A DNA stretch of 64,000 nt from Streptomyces sp. Z26 (GCF_003665095.1 NZ_RCHV01000002.1:5274501-5338500); one strand, 5' to 3'. Shown: positions 44,038 to 53,233, numbered from the stretch's first letter. Program-made: numbers and translations. The notes: a model not told the origin generated them from the sequence alone.

Positions 44038-45870
44038 ATGGACGGCACGAACGAGGGCACGCCGGAGCGCGCGCCAGGTTCGGCGGGGAGGCGTACGGCA
44101 CGTGCCGGGCGCCGCCCCCTGCGTACGGCGCTCGCCGTCGCGGTGGCGGGCGCGGCCGTCGTCGGCGCGCTCGGCGCGCTGCCCGACGCCGCCGAGGCGG
44201 GCGCACCGGCGAAGGCGCCCGCCGCCACCGCCGGAGCCGCGCTGCCCTTCACCTCGCAGGAGGCCGAGGACGCCACCACCGACGGCACCGTCGTCGGGCC
44301 CGACCACACCCAGGGCACCCTCGCGTCGGAGGCGTCCGGGCGGAAGGCCGTGAAGCTGGCCGCCGGGCAGAGCGTCGACTTCGAGCTGAAGGCCGCCGCG
44401 AACGCGGTCGACGTCGCGTACAACGTGCCCGACGGGCAGGAGGGCTCACTCGCGGTACGGGTGAACGGCGAGGCCGTGGAGGGGGAGTTGACGACCACCT
44501 CCCGCCACAGCTACCTGGACACCCCCTGGATCGCGGGCTCCACCACGCACCACCTCTTCGCGGACACGCGGCTGCTCCTCGGCCGGGACGCGGCGGCCGG
44601 GGACACCGTCACGCTCACGGCGAGCGCCGAGACGACCGTCGACGTCGCGGACTTCGAACAGGTCGCGGCGCCCGCCGAGATGCCGTCCGGCGCGGTCTCC
44701 GTGGTCGACCACGGCGCCGACCCCACCGGGGCGGGCGACTCCGCGCAGGCGTTCCGGGACGCGATCGCCGCGGCCCGGGGCGGCACCGTGTGGATACCCG
44801 AGGGCGACTTCACGCTCGGCTCCGAGCTGAACGGCGTGTCGGACGTCACGATCCAGGGCGCGGGCAACTGGCACTCCGTCGTACGCGGTTCCCGGTTCGT
44901 CAACCAGACGCAGTCCGCCGGGAACGTCCACCTCAAGGACTTCGCCGTCTTCGGCGACGTCACCGAACGCGTCGACGGCAACGCGGACAACTTCGTCAAC
45001 GGCTCGCTGGGCGCGAACTCGTCCGTGTCCGGCATGTGGGTGCAGAACTTCAAGGTCGGGCTCTGGCTCACCGGCACCAACGACGGGCTGGAGGTCACCG
45101 GCAACCGCATCCTCGGCATGGCGGCGGACGGCCTCAACCTCAACGGCACCGCCAAGGACGTCACCGTCAGCGACAACTTCCTGCGCAACACCGGTGACGA
45201 CGCGCTCGCCATGTGGTCGCTGAACGCCGCCAACGAGCGGTGCGCGTTCACCGGCAACACCGTCGTGCAGCCCAACCTCGCCAACGGCATCGCGATCTAC
45301 GGCGGCACCGACATCACCGTCAGCGGCAACCTGGTCAAGGACACCAACGCCCTCGGCAGCGGCATCGCCGTCTCCAACCAGAAGTTCCTGGACCCGTTCT
45401 TCCCGCTGTCCGGCACCATCACCGTCTCCGGCAACGAACTGGTGCGCACCGGCGCGCTCAACCCCAACTGGAAGCACCCGATGGGCGCGCTGCGCGTCGA
45501 CGCGTACGACTCGGCCATCGAGGCGGACGTCCGGATCACCGACACCACGGTGCGGGACAGCCCGTGGAGCGTCTTCGAGTTCGTGTCCGGCGGCGGCAAG
45601 GGGCTGGCGGTGCAGAACGTGACGGTCAGCGGCGCCACCGTCGAGAACACCGGCACCGTGGCCGTGCAGGCCGAGACGCGGGGCGAGGTGGAGTTCAGCG
45701 ACGTCGTCGTGACGGGTGGCGGCGCGGCGGGCGTCTACAACTGCCCGTTCCCCGAGGGCAGCGGCACCTTCACCGTCCGGGACGGCGGCGGGAACTCCGG
45801 CTGGGACACCGAGTGGCCCGACTGCGCGACCTGGCCGGAGCCCGGCGGGACGGGCGCGGCCCGCGGCTGA
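44038..45870 (+). CDS. Secreted carbohydrate-binding/right-handed beta-helix protein
   Basis: 610 residues. A twin-Arg-containing signal region (RRPLRTALAVAVAGAAVVGALGAL) shows export. Residues about 70-205 look like a galactose-binding-type carbohydrate module (QEAEDATTDGTVVGPDHTQG). After about 215, VVDHGADPTGAGDSAQAF begins a pectate-lyase-3/GH28-like right-handed beta-helix with recurring G-N/D-N-x-V and SGN rungs. The overall architecture resembles mycodextranase or alpha-1,3-glucanase (GH87-like) enzymes, which would feed alpha-glucan fragments to the upstream importer, but this is inference. The ATG at 44038 has GGAGAGG. It lies 71 bp after the GH13 gene. Confidence 0.78.
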   Translation: MDGTNEGTPERAPGSAGRRTARAGRRPLRTALAVAVAGAAVVGALGALPDAAEAGAPAKAPAATAGAALPFTSQEAEDATTDGTVVGPDHTQGTLASEASGRKAVKLAAGQSVDFELKAAANAVDVAYNVPDGQEGSLAVRVNGEAVEGELTTTSRHSYLDTPWIAGSTTHHLFADTRLLLGRDAAAGDTVTLTASAETTVDVADFEQVAAPAEMPSGAVSVVDHGADPTGAGDSAQAFRDAIAAARGGTVWIPEGDFTLGSELNGVSDVTIQGAGNWHSVVRGSRFVNQTQSAGNVHLKDFAVFGDVTERVDGNADNFVNGSLGANSSVSGMWVQNFKVGLWLTGTNDGLEVTGNRILGMAADGLNLNGTAKDVTVSDNFLRNTGDDALAMWSLNAANERCAFTGNTVVQPNLANGIAIYGGTDITVSGNLVKDTNALGSGIAVSNQKFLDPFFPLSGTITVSGNELVRTGALNPNWKHPMGALRVDAYDSAIEADVRITDTTVRDSPWSVFEFVSGGGKGLAVQNVTVSGATVENTGTVAVQAETRGEVEFSDVVVTGGGAAGVYNCPFPEGSGTFTVRDGGGNSGWDTEWPDCATWPEPGGTGAARG

Positions 45871-45891
45871 CGGGCCGCCGGGCGGGGGCGC

Positions 45892-45926
45892 GGGGGCGGT
45901 GTCGATTACGATCGGCAACCGCCCCC
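45892..45926 (+). terminator. Hairpin at the end of the sugar locus
   Basis: Perfect 9-bp arms (GGGGGCGGT and ACCGCCCCC) with a 17-nt, less G/C-rich loop lie 21 bp after the beta-helix gene and 88 bp before the GTPase gene. Probably a terminator; attenuation of the next gene is possible. Confidence 0.6.
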
Positions 45927-46014
45927 GTCGGCCGTCCCGCGCCGTACGCCACGGGCACCCGCGTACGTACCGGCGTCCCGGCACGCCCCCGCAGCACCAG
46001 GAGAAACCGCACCC

Positions 46015-47226
46015 GTGACCACACGAGCGATCCCGGTCGTCGTCCTCGCCGGCTTCCTCGGCTCCGGCAAGACCACCCTCCTCAACCACCTGCTGCGCAG
46101 CAGCGGCGGCACCCGGATCGGCGCCGTCGTCAACGACTTCGGCAGCATCGAGATCGACGCCATGACCGTGGCCGGACAGGCCGACGCGATGGTCTCCCTC
46201 GGTGACGGCTGCCTGTGCTGCGCCGTCGACACCAGCGACCTGGACGGGGTGCTGGCGACGCTGGCCCGGCCCGAGGCGCGGATGGACGTGATCGTCGTCG
46301 AGGCCAGCGGCCTGGCCGAGCCGGAGACGCTGATCCGCATGATCCTCGGCAGCGCGGAACCGGGCATCGTGTACGGCGGGCTCGTGGAGGTCGTCGACGC
46401 CGCGGAGTTCCCCCGTACCCGCGTCGCGCACCCGGAGCTGGACCGGCACGTCGCCCTCGCGGACCTGGTGGTCCTCAACAAGGCGGACCGGGTCGCCGCC
46501 GCCGACGCCACCGGGCTGCTGGAGACGCTGTCCGGGCTGGCGGCGGGCGTGCCCGTGGTCACCGCCGAGTACGGGCGGATCGACCCCGCGCTGCTGTACG
46601 ACCGGCCGCCGCGCGAACGGCCCGACGTGGAGCAGCTGTCGTTCGACCAGCTGGCCCGCGAGGAGTACGAGGCGCGGGAAGCGGAGCGCGAGGCGGCACG
46701 GGCCCGCGCGGGCGGCGACGGCCCGCACCTCCACCAGGCGTACGAGAGCGTCGACTTCACCTCCGACGAACCGATGGACCCGCGCCGTCTGACGGCCTTC
46801 CTGGACGCCCGCCCGGACGGCCTCTACCGCGTGAAGGGCTTCGTCGACTTCGGTCCGGGCGACCCGGACCACATGTACGAGGTGCACGCCGTCGGCGGCT
46901 TCCTGCGCTTCCGGCCGCTGCCCCGGGACCGTACGGACGCGTCGCGCACCCAGCTGGTGCTGATCGGCGCGGGCGTCGACACGGACGCGCTGCGGGGCGC
47001 GCTGGCCGAGGCGCGCGGGCCGGTGGTGGTGCCCGGCGCGCCGGACGAGGACCCGTACGGCATGTGGGGCGTGCTGCGCCACGTGCCCGAGCCCGAGGAG
47101 TACGAGGAGCCGCGGGAGCCGGAGACGCGGGCGGAGACGGCCGAACCCGGCGAACCGGCCGAACCCGCCGACGCGGACGGGTCGTACGGGCCCGGGGACC
47201 CGTACGACCCGGCGGACGACCGCTAG
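46015..47226 (+). CDS. COG0523 (CobW/ZinG-type) GTPase, putative metal chaperone
   Basis: A 403-residue G3E-family GTPase. Walker A GFLGSGKTTLLNHLL, the metal-binding GCLCC motif, IVVEASGLAEP and the guanine motif NKAD are present. A CobW C-terminal domain (about 255-345) follows, and then an acidic Glu/Pro tail. An internal Glu/Ala/Arg stretch with LHQAY may help bind metal. Members deliver zinc, cobalt or iron to client enzymes. I find no clear Zur box upstream, so the metal is open. The GTG at 46015 has AGGAG. It converges on parC with 25 bp between stops. Confidence 0.9.
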   Translation: MTTRAIPVVVLAGFLGSGKTTLLNHLLRSSGGTRIGAVVNDFGSIEIDAMTVAGQADAMVSLGDGCLCCAVDTSDLDGVLATLARPEARMDVIVVEASGLAEPETLIRMILGSAEPGIVYGGLVEVVDAAEFPRTRVAHPELDRHVALADLVVLNKADRVAAADATGLLETLSGLAAGVPVVTAEYGRIDPALLYDRPPRERPDVEQLSFDQLAREEYEAREAEREAARARAGGDGPHLHQAYESVDFTSDEPMDPRRLTAFLDARPDGLYRVKGFVDFGPGDPDHMYEVHAVGGFLRFRPLPRDRTDASRTQLVLIGAGVDTDALRGALAEARGPVVVPGAPDEDPYGMWGVLRHVPEPEEYEEPREPETRAETAEPGEPAEPADADGSYGPGDPYDPADDR

Positions 47227-47251
47227 CGAACAGCGCCCGGGCGACGCCCCG

Positions 47252-49702
47252 TCAGAACGGCCCGGCCACGACCCCCACCGGCCGCTCCAGCGGCAGCCCC
47301 GAACCGTCCCGGCGCGGGTCCGGCGCGGGCAGCTCGCTCGGCGCGCCCGCGGCCGTGGCCGCGCGCGCGGGCGCCGCGCCCGCCCACGCGAACGTCAGAC
47401 AGTCCTCGCCCTTCAGGAAGCGCTGGCAGCGGACACCGCCCGTGGCCCGCCCCTTGCGCGGGAACTGGTCGAACGGCGTCACCTTCGCCGTGGCCGCCGA
47501 GTCGTCCAGCGTCCCGTGCGAGCCCGCGACGGTGAACACCAGCGCGTCCGCCGCCGGATCGACCGCCGTGAACGAGAGGACCCTGGCCTCCGGGCCGCCG
47601 AGCTTGATCCCCGCGACACCGCCCGCCGCGCGGCCCTGCGGGCGGACCTGCCCGGCCGGATAGCGCAGCAGCTGCGCCTCGTTGGTGATGAAGACCAGGT
47701 CCTCCTCGCCCGTACGCAGCTCCACCGCGCCGACGATCCGGTCACCCTCCTTGAGGCTGATGACCTCCAACTCCTCCTTGTGCGCCGGATACTCGGGCAC
47801 GACCCGCTTCACCACGCCCTGCTCGGTGCCCAGCGCGAGACCGGGGGAGGACTCGTCGAGCGTCGTCAGGCAGACCAGCCGTTCGTCGCCCTCCAACGTC
47901 AGCAGCTCCGCGATCGGCGCGCCGCCCGCCACGCTCGGGGACGGCGGACTCTCCGGCAGCTGCGGCAGGTCGACCACGGCCAGCCGCAGCAGCCGCCCCG
48001 CCGACGTCACCGCCCCCACCTCGCCGCGCGTGGTGGCGGGCACCGCGGACACGACCACGTCGTGCTTCACCCGCTTCGCCGAGTCGTCGAACGACGCGTC
48101 GCCGTTCGCCGTACGGGCGAGCAGCCCCGTGGAGGACAGCAGCACACGGCACGGGTCGTCCGCGACCTCCAGCGGAACGGCCGTCAGCGGCACGTCCGCC
48201 GACTCCAGCAGCTGCGTACGGCGCTCCGTGCCGTACTTCTTCGCGACCGCCGCCAGCTCCGACGAGACCAGCTTCCGCAGCTCCGTGTCCGAGTCGAGGA
48301 TGCGGGTCAGCTCCTCGATCTCGGCGCGCAGCCGGTCGCGTTCGCCCTCCAGCTCCAGCCGGTCGAACTTGGTGAGGCGCCGCAGCGGGGTGTCCAGGAT
48401 GTACTGCGTCTGCACGTCGGACAGGCCGAAGCGGCCGATCAGCGCGTCCTTCGCCTGCGCCGCGTTCTCGCTGGAGCGGATCAGGCGGATGACCTCGTCG
48501 ATGTCGAGCAGCGCCACGAGCAGGCCCTCGACGAGGTGCAGCCGGTCGCGCCGCTTGGTCCGCCGGAACTCGCTGCGCCGCCGCACCACTTCGAAGCGGT
48601 GGTCGACGTAGACCTCCAGCAGTTCCTTGAGGCCGAGGGTGAGGGGCTGGCCGTCGACGAGCGCGACGTTGTTGATGCCGAAGGACTCCTCCATCGGCGT
48701 CAGCTTGTAGAGCTGCTCCAGCACGGCCTCCGGGTTGAAGCCGTTCTTGATCTCGATGACGAGCCGCAGGCCGTGCGCGCGGTCCGTGAGGTCCTTGACG
48801 TCCGCGATGCCCTGGAGCTTCTTCGCGTTGACCAGGTCCTTGATCTTGGAGATGACCTTCTCCGGGCCGACGGCGAAGGGCAGTTCGGTGACGACCAGAC
48901 CCTTGCGGCGCGCGGTGACCTGCTCGACGGTGGCCGTCGCGCGGATCTTGAACGTGCCGCGGCCCGTCGCGTACGCGTCCTTGATCCCGTCGCGGCCGAT
49001 GATCCTGCCGCCGGTCGGCAGGTCCGGGCCCGGCACGAGCCGCATCAGCGTCTCCAGGTCCGCGCCCGGGTGCTTGATGAGGTGCCGCGCGGCGGCGATG
49101 ACCTCCGTCAGGTTGTGCGGCGGCATGTTGGTCGCCATGCCGACGGCGATCCCGGCGGAGCCGTTCACCAGCAGGTTCGGATACGCGGCGGGGAGGGTCG
49201 ACGGCTCCTGCTCGCTGCCGTCGTAGTTCGCCGTGAAGTCGACGGTGTCCTCGTCGATCGACTCGACCATCAGCCCGGCCGCGGGCGCCGACCGGCACTC
49301 CGTGTAGCGCATCGCGGCGGGCGGGTCGTCGTTGCCGAGGGAGCCGAAGTTGCCGTGCCCGTCGACCAGCGGGACCCGCATGGAGAAGCCCTGCGCCATG
49401 CGGACCAGCGCGTCGTAGATGGGGCTGTCGCCGTGCGGGTGGAGCTTGCCCATGACCTCGCCGACGACGCGCGCGCACTTCACGTACGGCCGCTCGGGAC
49501 GCAGGCCCATCGCGTGCATCTGGTACAGGATGCGGCGGTGCACGGGCTTCAGGCCGTCCCGCGCGTCGGGGAGCGCCCGCGAGTAGATGACCGAGTAGGC
49601 GTACTCCAGGTAGGAGCCCTGCATCTCGTCGACGACGTCGATGTCGAGGATGCGCTCCTCGAAGTCGTCCGGAGGCGGGGTCTTCGTACTGCGGCGGGCC
49701 AT
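47252..49702 (-). CDS. parC: DNA topoisomerase IV subunit A
   Basis: The 816-residue DNA-cleaving subunit partnered with ParE. The breakage-reunion domain carries the catalytic Tyr133 (AAMRYTECR) and the quinolone-region motif HPHGDSPIYDALVRMAQ. A coiled-coil segment and a C-terminal beta-pinwheel with degenerate repeats follow (GVVKRVVPEY, LLRYPAGQVRPQGRAAGGVAGIKL, RKGRATGGVRCQRF). The ATG at 49702 has AAGGAG 11 bases upstream. The frame extends further upstream without family similarity. Its distance from oriC-linked gyrase genes and pairing with parE in this window support ParC rather than GyrA. Confidence 0.94.
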   Translation of the reverse strand: MARRSTKTPPPDDFEERILDIDVVDEMQGSYLEYAYSVIYSRALPDARDGLKPVHRRILYQMHAMGLRPERPYVKCARVVGEVMGKLHPHGDSPIYDALVRMAQGFSMRVPLVDGHGNFGSLGNDDPPAAMRYTECRSAPAAGLMVESIDEDTVDFTANYDGSEQEPSTLPAAYPNLLVNGSAGIAVGMATNMPPHNLTEVIAAARHLIKHPGADLETLMRLVPGPDLPTGGRIIGRDGIKDAYATGRGTFKIRATATVEQVTARRKGLVVTELPFAVGPEKVISKIKDLVNAKKLQGIADVKDLTDRAHGLRLVIEIKNGFNPEAVLEQLYKLTPMEESFGINNVALVDGQPLTLGLKELLEVYVDHRFEVVRRRSEFRRTKRRDRLHLVEGLLVALLDIDEVIRLIRSSENAAQAKDALIGRFGLSDVQTQYILDTPLRRLTKFDRLELEGERDRLRAEIEELTRILDSDTELRKLVSSELAAVAKKYGTERRTQLLESADVPLTAVPLEVADDPCRVLLSSTGLLARTANGDASFDDSAKRVKHDVVVSAVPATTRGEVGAVTSAGRLLRLAVVDLPQLPESPPSPSVAGGAPIAELLTLEGDERLVCLTTLDESSPGLALGTEQGVVKRVVPEYPAHKEELEVISLKEGDRIVGAVELRTGEEDLVFITNEAQLLRYPAGQVRPQGRAAGGVAGIKLGGPEARVLSFTAVDPAADALVFTVAGSHGTLDDSAATAKVTPFDQFPRKGRATGGVRCQRFLKGEDCLTFAWAGAAPARAATAAGAPSELPAPDPRRDGSGLPLERPVGVVAGPF

Positions 49703-50045
49703 CGCGGCAGGTGCTCCTTCGTGCGTGCTCGTGCGTACGGACGTGCGCGGGGAGGCGGTCGCGGACCGGCTCGTGGGGCGGACCGCGGACGTGCTCGTAC
49801 GTACGGAGTGGACTGACGCCGCCCATTGTGGACCGCGCCTCTGACAGCCGGGCCCGCGGCCCGGTCTCGGCTCGTACCGTACGGGAACTTCGCGCCCTGT
49901 CCGAGCGATTGCATACAGTGACGGCAAGAAGTCGGGGCGGCGGCACGGCAGTCACCCGGGCCGGGACGGACACGTCCCGGCCCGGGGTCCGGGCGCGCAG
50001 CCCGGCACCGCCCCGGCACTCCCGCGACGAAGGGACTCCATCCCC
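49703..50045. other. Divergent intergenic region between parC and the M16 genes
   Basis: About 340 bp. The parC side is rich in repeated GTACG/GGACGTGC words without clear symmetry. CATACAGT near 49913-49920 resembles a plus-strand -10 for the protease genes, and CACAAT (minus strand, about 49826) could be a parC -10. No gene is seen. Confidence 0.4.
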
Positions 50046-51428
50046 ATGGGCCACACGGCCACGCCACCGCCGGCCACCGGCGGGCTGACAGCGACCGAGC
50101 ACCGGCTGGCCAACGGCCTGCGCGTGGTGCTCTCCGAGGACCACCTGACACCGGTCGCCGCGGTGTGCCTCTGGTACGACGTCGGCTCGCGGCACGAGGT
50201 GAAGGGGCGCACGGGTCTGGCCCACCTCTTCGAGCACCTGATGTTCCAGGGCTCCCACCAGGTGCCGGGGAACGGCCACTTCGAGCTGGTGCAGGGCGCG
50301 GGCGGCTCGCTGAACGGCACCACGAGCTTCGAGCGCACCAACTACTTCGAGACGATGCCCGCCCACGAGCTGGAGCTGGCGCTCTGGCTGGAGGCGGACC
50401 GCATGGGCTCGCTGCTGACGGCCCTGGACGAGGAGTCCATGGAGAACCAGCGGGACGTCGTGAAGAACGAGCGCCGCCAGCGGTACGACAACGTGCCGTA
50501 CGGCACCGCGTTCGAGCGGCTGACGGCCATGGCGTACCCGGAGGGCCACCCGTACCACCACACGCCCATCGGCTCCATGGCCGACCTGGACGCCGCGTCC
50601 CTCGCGGACGCGCAGGAGTTCTTCCGTACGTACTACGCGCCGAACAACGCGGTGCTGTCCGTCGTCGGCGACATCGACCCGGAGCGCACCCTCGCCTGGA
50701 TCGAGAAGTACTTCGGCTCCATCCCCGGCCACGAGGGCAAGAAGGCGCCGCGCGACGGCACCCTGCCGGACGTCATGGGCGGCGAGCAGCGCGTGCTGCT
50801 GGAGGAGGACGTCCCGGCGCGCTCCCTGATGGCGGCCTACCGCCTGCCGCACGACGGCACCCGCGCGTGCGAGGCCGCCGACGTGGCGCTCACCGTCTTC
50901 GGCGGCGGCGAGTCGTCCCGCCTGCACAACAGGCTGGTGCGGCGCGACCGTTCGGCCGTCGCCGCCGGGTTCGGGCTGCTGCGGCTGGCGGGCGCGCCGT
51001 CGCTGGGCTGGCTGGACGTCAAGGCGTCCGGCGACGTGGAGATCGCCGCCATCGAGGCGGCCGTCGACGACGAGCTGGCCCGCTTCGCGGAGGAGGGCCC
51101 CAGCCCCGAGGAGATGGAGCGCGCCCAGGCCCAGCTGGAGCGCGAGTGGCTGGACCGGCTGTCGACGGTCGGCGGCCGCGCCGACGAACTCTGCCGGTAC
51201 GCCGTGCTGTTCGGCGACCCGCAGCTCGCCCTGACCGCGGTGGGACGGGTGTTGGACATCACGGCGGAGGAGGTGCGGGACATCGCCCGCGCCCGGCTGC
51301 GCCCGGACAACAGGGCGGTCCTGGTCTACGAGCCGACGGCCGCGGACGCCGGGACCGACGCCGACGGCACCGACGCCGACGGCGGGAACGACGAGCAGCA
51401 GGACGCGACCGAGGAGGCCGGCCAGTGA
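50046..51428 (+). CDS. M16 family zinc metallopeptidase, catalytic subunit
   Basis: A 460-residue pitrilysin-family peptidase with the inverted zinc motif His60-Leu-Phe-Glu63-His64. The downstream Glu is in the ESMENQRDVVKNERRQ helix, and the R/Y substrate loop is in the C-terminal half. A polar Asp/Gly/Glu tail follows residue 435. There is no signal peptide, so it acts in the cytoplasm on peptides. It is followed by an overlapping paralogue lacking the zinc motif, so the pair probably forms the heterodimer typical of bacterial M16B enzymes. Confidence 0.93.
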   Translation: MGHTATPPPATGGLTATEHRLANGLRVVLSEDHLTPVAAVCLWYDVGSRHEVKGRTGLAHLFEHLMFQGSHQVPGNGHFELVQGAGGSLNGTTSFERTNYFETMPAHELELALWLEADRMGSLLTALDEESMENQRDVVKNERRQRYDNVPYGTAFERLTAMAYPEGHPYHHTPIGSMADLDAASLADAQEFFRTYYAPNNAVLSVVGDIDPERTLAWIEKYFGSIPGHEGKKAPRDGTLPDVMGGEQRVLLEEDVPARSLMAAYRLPHDGTRACEAADVALTVFGGGESSRLHNRLVRRDRSAVAAGFGLLRLAGAPSLGWLDVKASGDVEIAAIEAAVDDELARFAEEGPSPEEMERAQAQLEREWLDRLSTVGGRADELCRYAVLFGDPQLALTAVGRVLDITAEEVRDIARARLRPDNRAVLVYEPTAADAGTDADGTDADGGNDEQQDATEEAGQ

Positions 51429-52825
51429 GCGACACCGCCACTCCCGCGCAGACGACGATGGACTTCCACCCCCGCCCGTCCGGCGGCGAGCCCACCCCGT
51501 GGGCGTTCCCCGCCCCCGAGCGCGGCACCCTGCCCAACGGGCTGACGGTGCTGCGCTGCCACCGCCCCGGCCAGCAGGTCATCGCGGTCGACGTCAATCT
51601 GGCGGCGCCGCTCGACGCCGAGCCGGAGGGCCTGGAGGGTGTCGCCACCCTCATGTCGCGGGCGCTGTCCGAGGGCACCGACAAGCACGACGCGGAGGCG
51701 TTCGCGGCCGAACTGGAGCGCTGCGGCGCCACGTTGGACACCCACGCGGACCACCCCGGCGTACGGGTCTCGCTGGAGGTGCCCGCCTCCCGGCTGTCGC
51801 TGGCGCTGGGGCTGCTGGCCGACGCGCTGCGCGCCCCCGCCTTCGCGGAGAGCGAGATCGAGCGGCTCGTGCAGAACCGCCTCGACGAGATCCCGCACGA
51901 GCTGGCCAACCCGGCCCGCCGCGCCGCCAAGGAGCTGTCGCGGGAGCTGTTCCCGCCGGAGTCGCGGATGTCCCGGCCCCGGCTCGGCACCGCCGAGACC
52001 GTGGAGCGGATCGACGCGGCGGCCGTCCGCGCGTTCTACACCGCGCACGTACGGCCGGCCACGGCGACCGTCGTCGTCGTGGGCGACCTGACCGGCATCG
52101 ACCTGGACCGGGAGCTGGCCGACACCCTCGGCGCCTGGACCGGTTCGGCGGCCGAGCCGCGGCAGGTGCCGCCGGTCACGGCGGACGACCGCGGCCGGGT
52201 GGTGATCGTCGACCGGCCCGGTTCGGTGCAGACGCAGCTGCTGATCGGCCGGATCGGCGCGGACCGGCACGACAGCGTGTGGCCCGCGCAGGTCGTCGGC
52301 ACGTACTGCCTGGGCGGCACCCTCACCTCCCGGCTGGACCGCGTGCTGCGCGAGGAGAAGGGCTACACCTACGGCGTCCGCTCCTTCGCGCAGGTGCTGC
52401 GTTCCGCGCCGGACGGTTCGGGCGCGGCGATGCTCGCCATCAGCGGTTCGGTGGCGACCGACGTCACGGGCCCGGCGTTGGGCGACCTCTGGCAGGTGCT
52501 CCGCACGCTCACCGCGGAGGGCCTCACCGACGAGGAGCGCGACTCCGCGGTGCAGAACCTGGTGGGTGTGGCCCCGTTGAAGTACGAGACGGCGGCAGCC
52601 GTCGCGGACACCCTCGCCGACCAGGTGGAGCAGCACCTGCCGGACGACTTCCAGGCGCAGACGTACGCCCGGCTCGCCGCGACGGGCACCGTGGAGGCGA
52701 CGGCCGCGGTCGTCAACGCCTTCCCGGTGGACCGGCTGGTGACCGTCCTCGTCGGGGACGCCGAGCAGATCGCCGGTCCCGTACGGGAGTTGGGCATCGG
52801 GGAGGTCACGGTCGTCACCGGCTGA
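51425..52825 (+). CDS. M16 family peptidase-like protein, non-catalytic partner
   Basis: A 466-residue M16 paralogue. At the position of the zinc motif it reads LEGVATLMSRAL, so His-x-x-Glu-His is absent. The C-terminal R/Y-containing region (LTSRLDRVLREEKGYTYGVRSF) is well kept. In M16B heterodimers the inactive subunit supplies this Arg/Tyr pair to the active one. It starts at a GTG overlapping the stop of the catalytic gene (GTGA), ensuring equimolar synthesis. Confidence 0.92.
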   Translation: MSDTATPAQTTMDFHPRPSGGEPTPWAFPAPERGTLPNGLTVLRCHRPGQQVIAVDVNLAAPLDAEPEGLEGVATLMSRALSEGTDKHDAEAFAAELERCGATLDTHADHPGVRVSLEVPASRLSLALGLLADALRAPAFAESEIERLVQNRLDEIPHELANPARRAAKELSRELFPPESRMSRPRLGTAETVERIDAAAVRAFYTAHVRPATATVVVVGDLTGIDLDRELADTLGAWTGSAAEPRQVPPVTADDRGRVVIVDRPGSVQTQLLIGRIGADRHDSVWPAQVVGTYCLGGTLTSRLDRVLREEKGYTYGVRSFAQVLRSAPDGSGAAMLAISGSVATDVTGPALGDLWQVLRTLTAEGLTDEERDSAVQNLVGVAPLKYETAAAVADTLADQVEQHLPDDFQAQTYARLAATGTVEATAAVVNAFPVDRLVTVLVGDAEQIAGPVRELGIGEVTVVTG

Positions 52826-52912
52826 CGGTCCGGCGGGCGCGGGGCGCGCGTACGGCGGGTGCGCACGAACGGGCGCCCCGCGTACGGCCCTTCGCGCGTC
52901 GCACGGATGAGC

Positions 52913-52949
52913 GGCGCCCCCGGCGGTCCGAGCGGCCGACGGGGGCGCC
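52913..52949 (+). terminator. Terminator of the M16 operon
   Basis: Perfect 9-bp arms (GGCGCCCCC and GGGGGCGCC) surround a G/C-rich loop with its own pairing potential, 88 bp after the stop. Confidence 0.7.
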
Positions 52950-52951
52950 GT

Positions 52952-52973
52952 CATGTCTGATTCATCCGACATG
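52952..52973. repeat. CATGTC/GACATG inverted repeat upstream of the riboswitch
   Basis: Six-bp perfect arms with a 10-nt A/T-richer centre lie about 45-65 bp before the candidate promoter of the M23 gene. Possible activator or repressor site; identity unknown. Confidence 0.4.
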
Positions 52974-53016
52974 TGCGGGCCGGAATGTGGCGTGTGCGAC
53001 AAAGAGGCGGAACGGC

Positions 53017-53046
53017 TTGGTGGTTGGTGGATCTCCCGCCTAGCGT
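53017..53046 (+). promoter_or_regulatory. Candidate promoter of the riboswitch-M23 transcript
   Basis: TTGGTG (53017-53022), an 18-bp spacer and TAGCGT (53041-53046) match a vegetative Streptomyces promoter loosely. A start near 53053 would include the whole riboswitch in the leader. Confidence 0.45.
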
Positions 53047-53094
53047 CGGTCCGGTTGTCCGTCAGAAGTGACCGCGCCCGCGGCCGACGGGCGG

Positions 53095-53233
53095 CCATCG
53101 CCGAGTCCCCACGGTGCGAGCCGTGGAGAGCCGGGGACCCACGCAGTCCCTGGGGTGAATCGGACGGCCTCTCACGGAGGCGGCCCGTAGGAGACCTTCC
53201 TGCTCCGAACCCGTCAGCTAACCCGGTAGGCGA
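53095..53233 (+). promoter_or_regulatory. Cyclic di-AMP riboswitch (ydaO/yuaA type)
   Basis: The leader of the M23 gene carries the conserved blocks of the ydaO-yuaA RNA: ATCGCCGAGTCC, a short hairpin CCACGGTGCGAGCCGTGG, GCCGGGGACCCACG, CTGGGGTGAATCGG, a variable hairpin, CCGAACCCGTCAGC and TAACCCGGTAGGCG. The order and spacing agree with my knowledge of the class. In Streptomyces it controls resuscitation factors and other cell-wall hydrolases and usually turns expression off when c-di-AMP is high. The ribosome binding site AAGGAG follows at 53244. Confidence 0.9.

Noticed and set aside
40448..44206. A 1252-codon open frame antisense to the sugar operon
   Set aside because: It mirrors the permease and GH13 genes. 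The sequence is repetitive Arg/Gly/Val/Asp with no motif.
45901..45920. Zur box upstream of the COG0523 GTPase
   Set aside because: The sequence does not match the TGAAAATGATTTTCA-type palindrome, so zinc control cannot be claimed.
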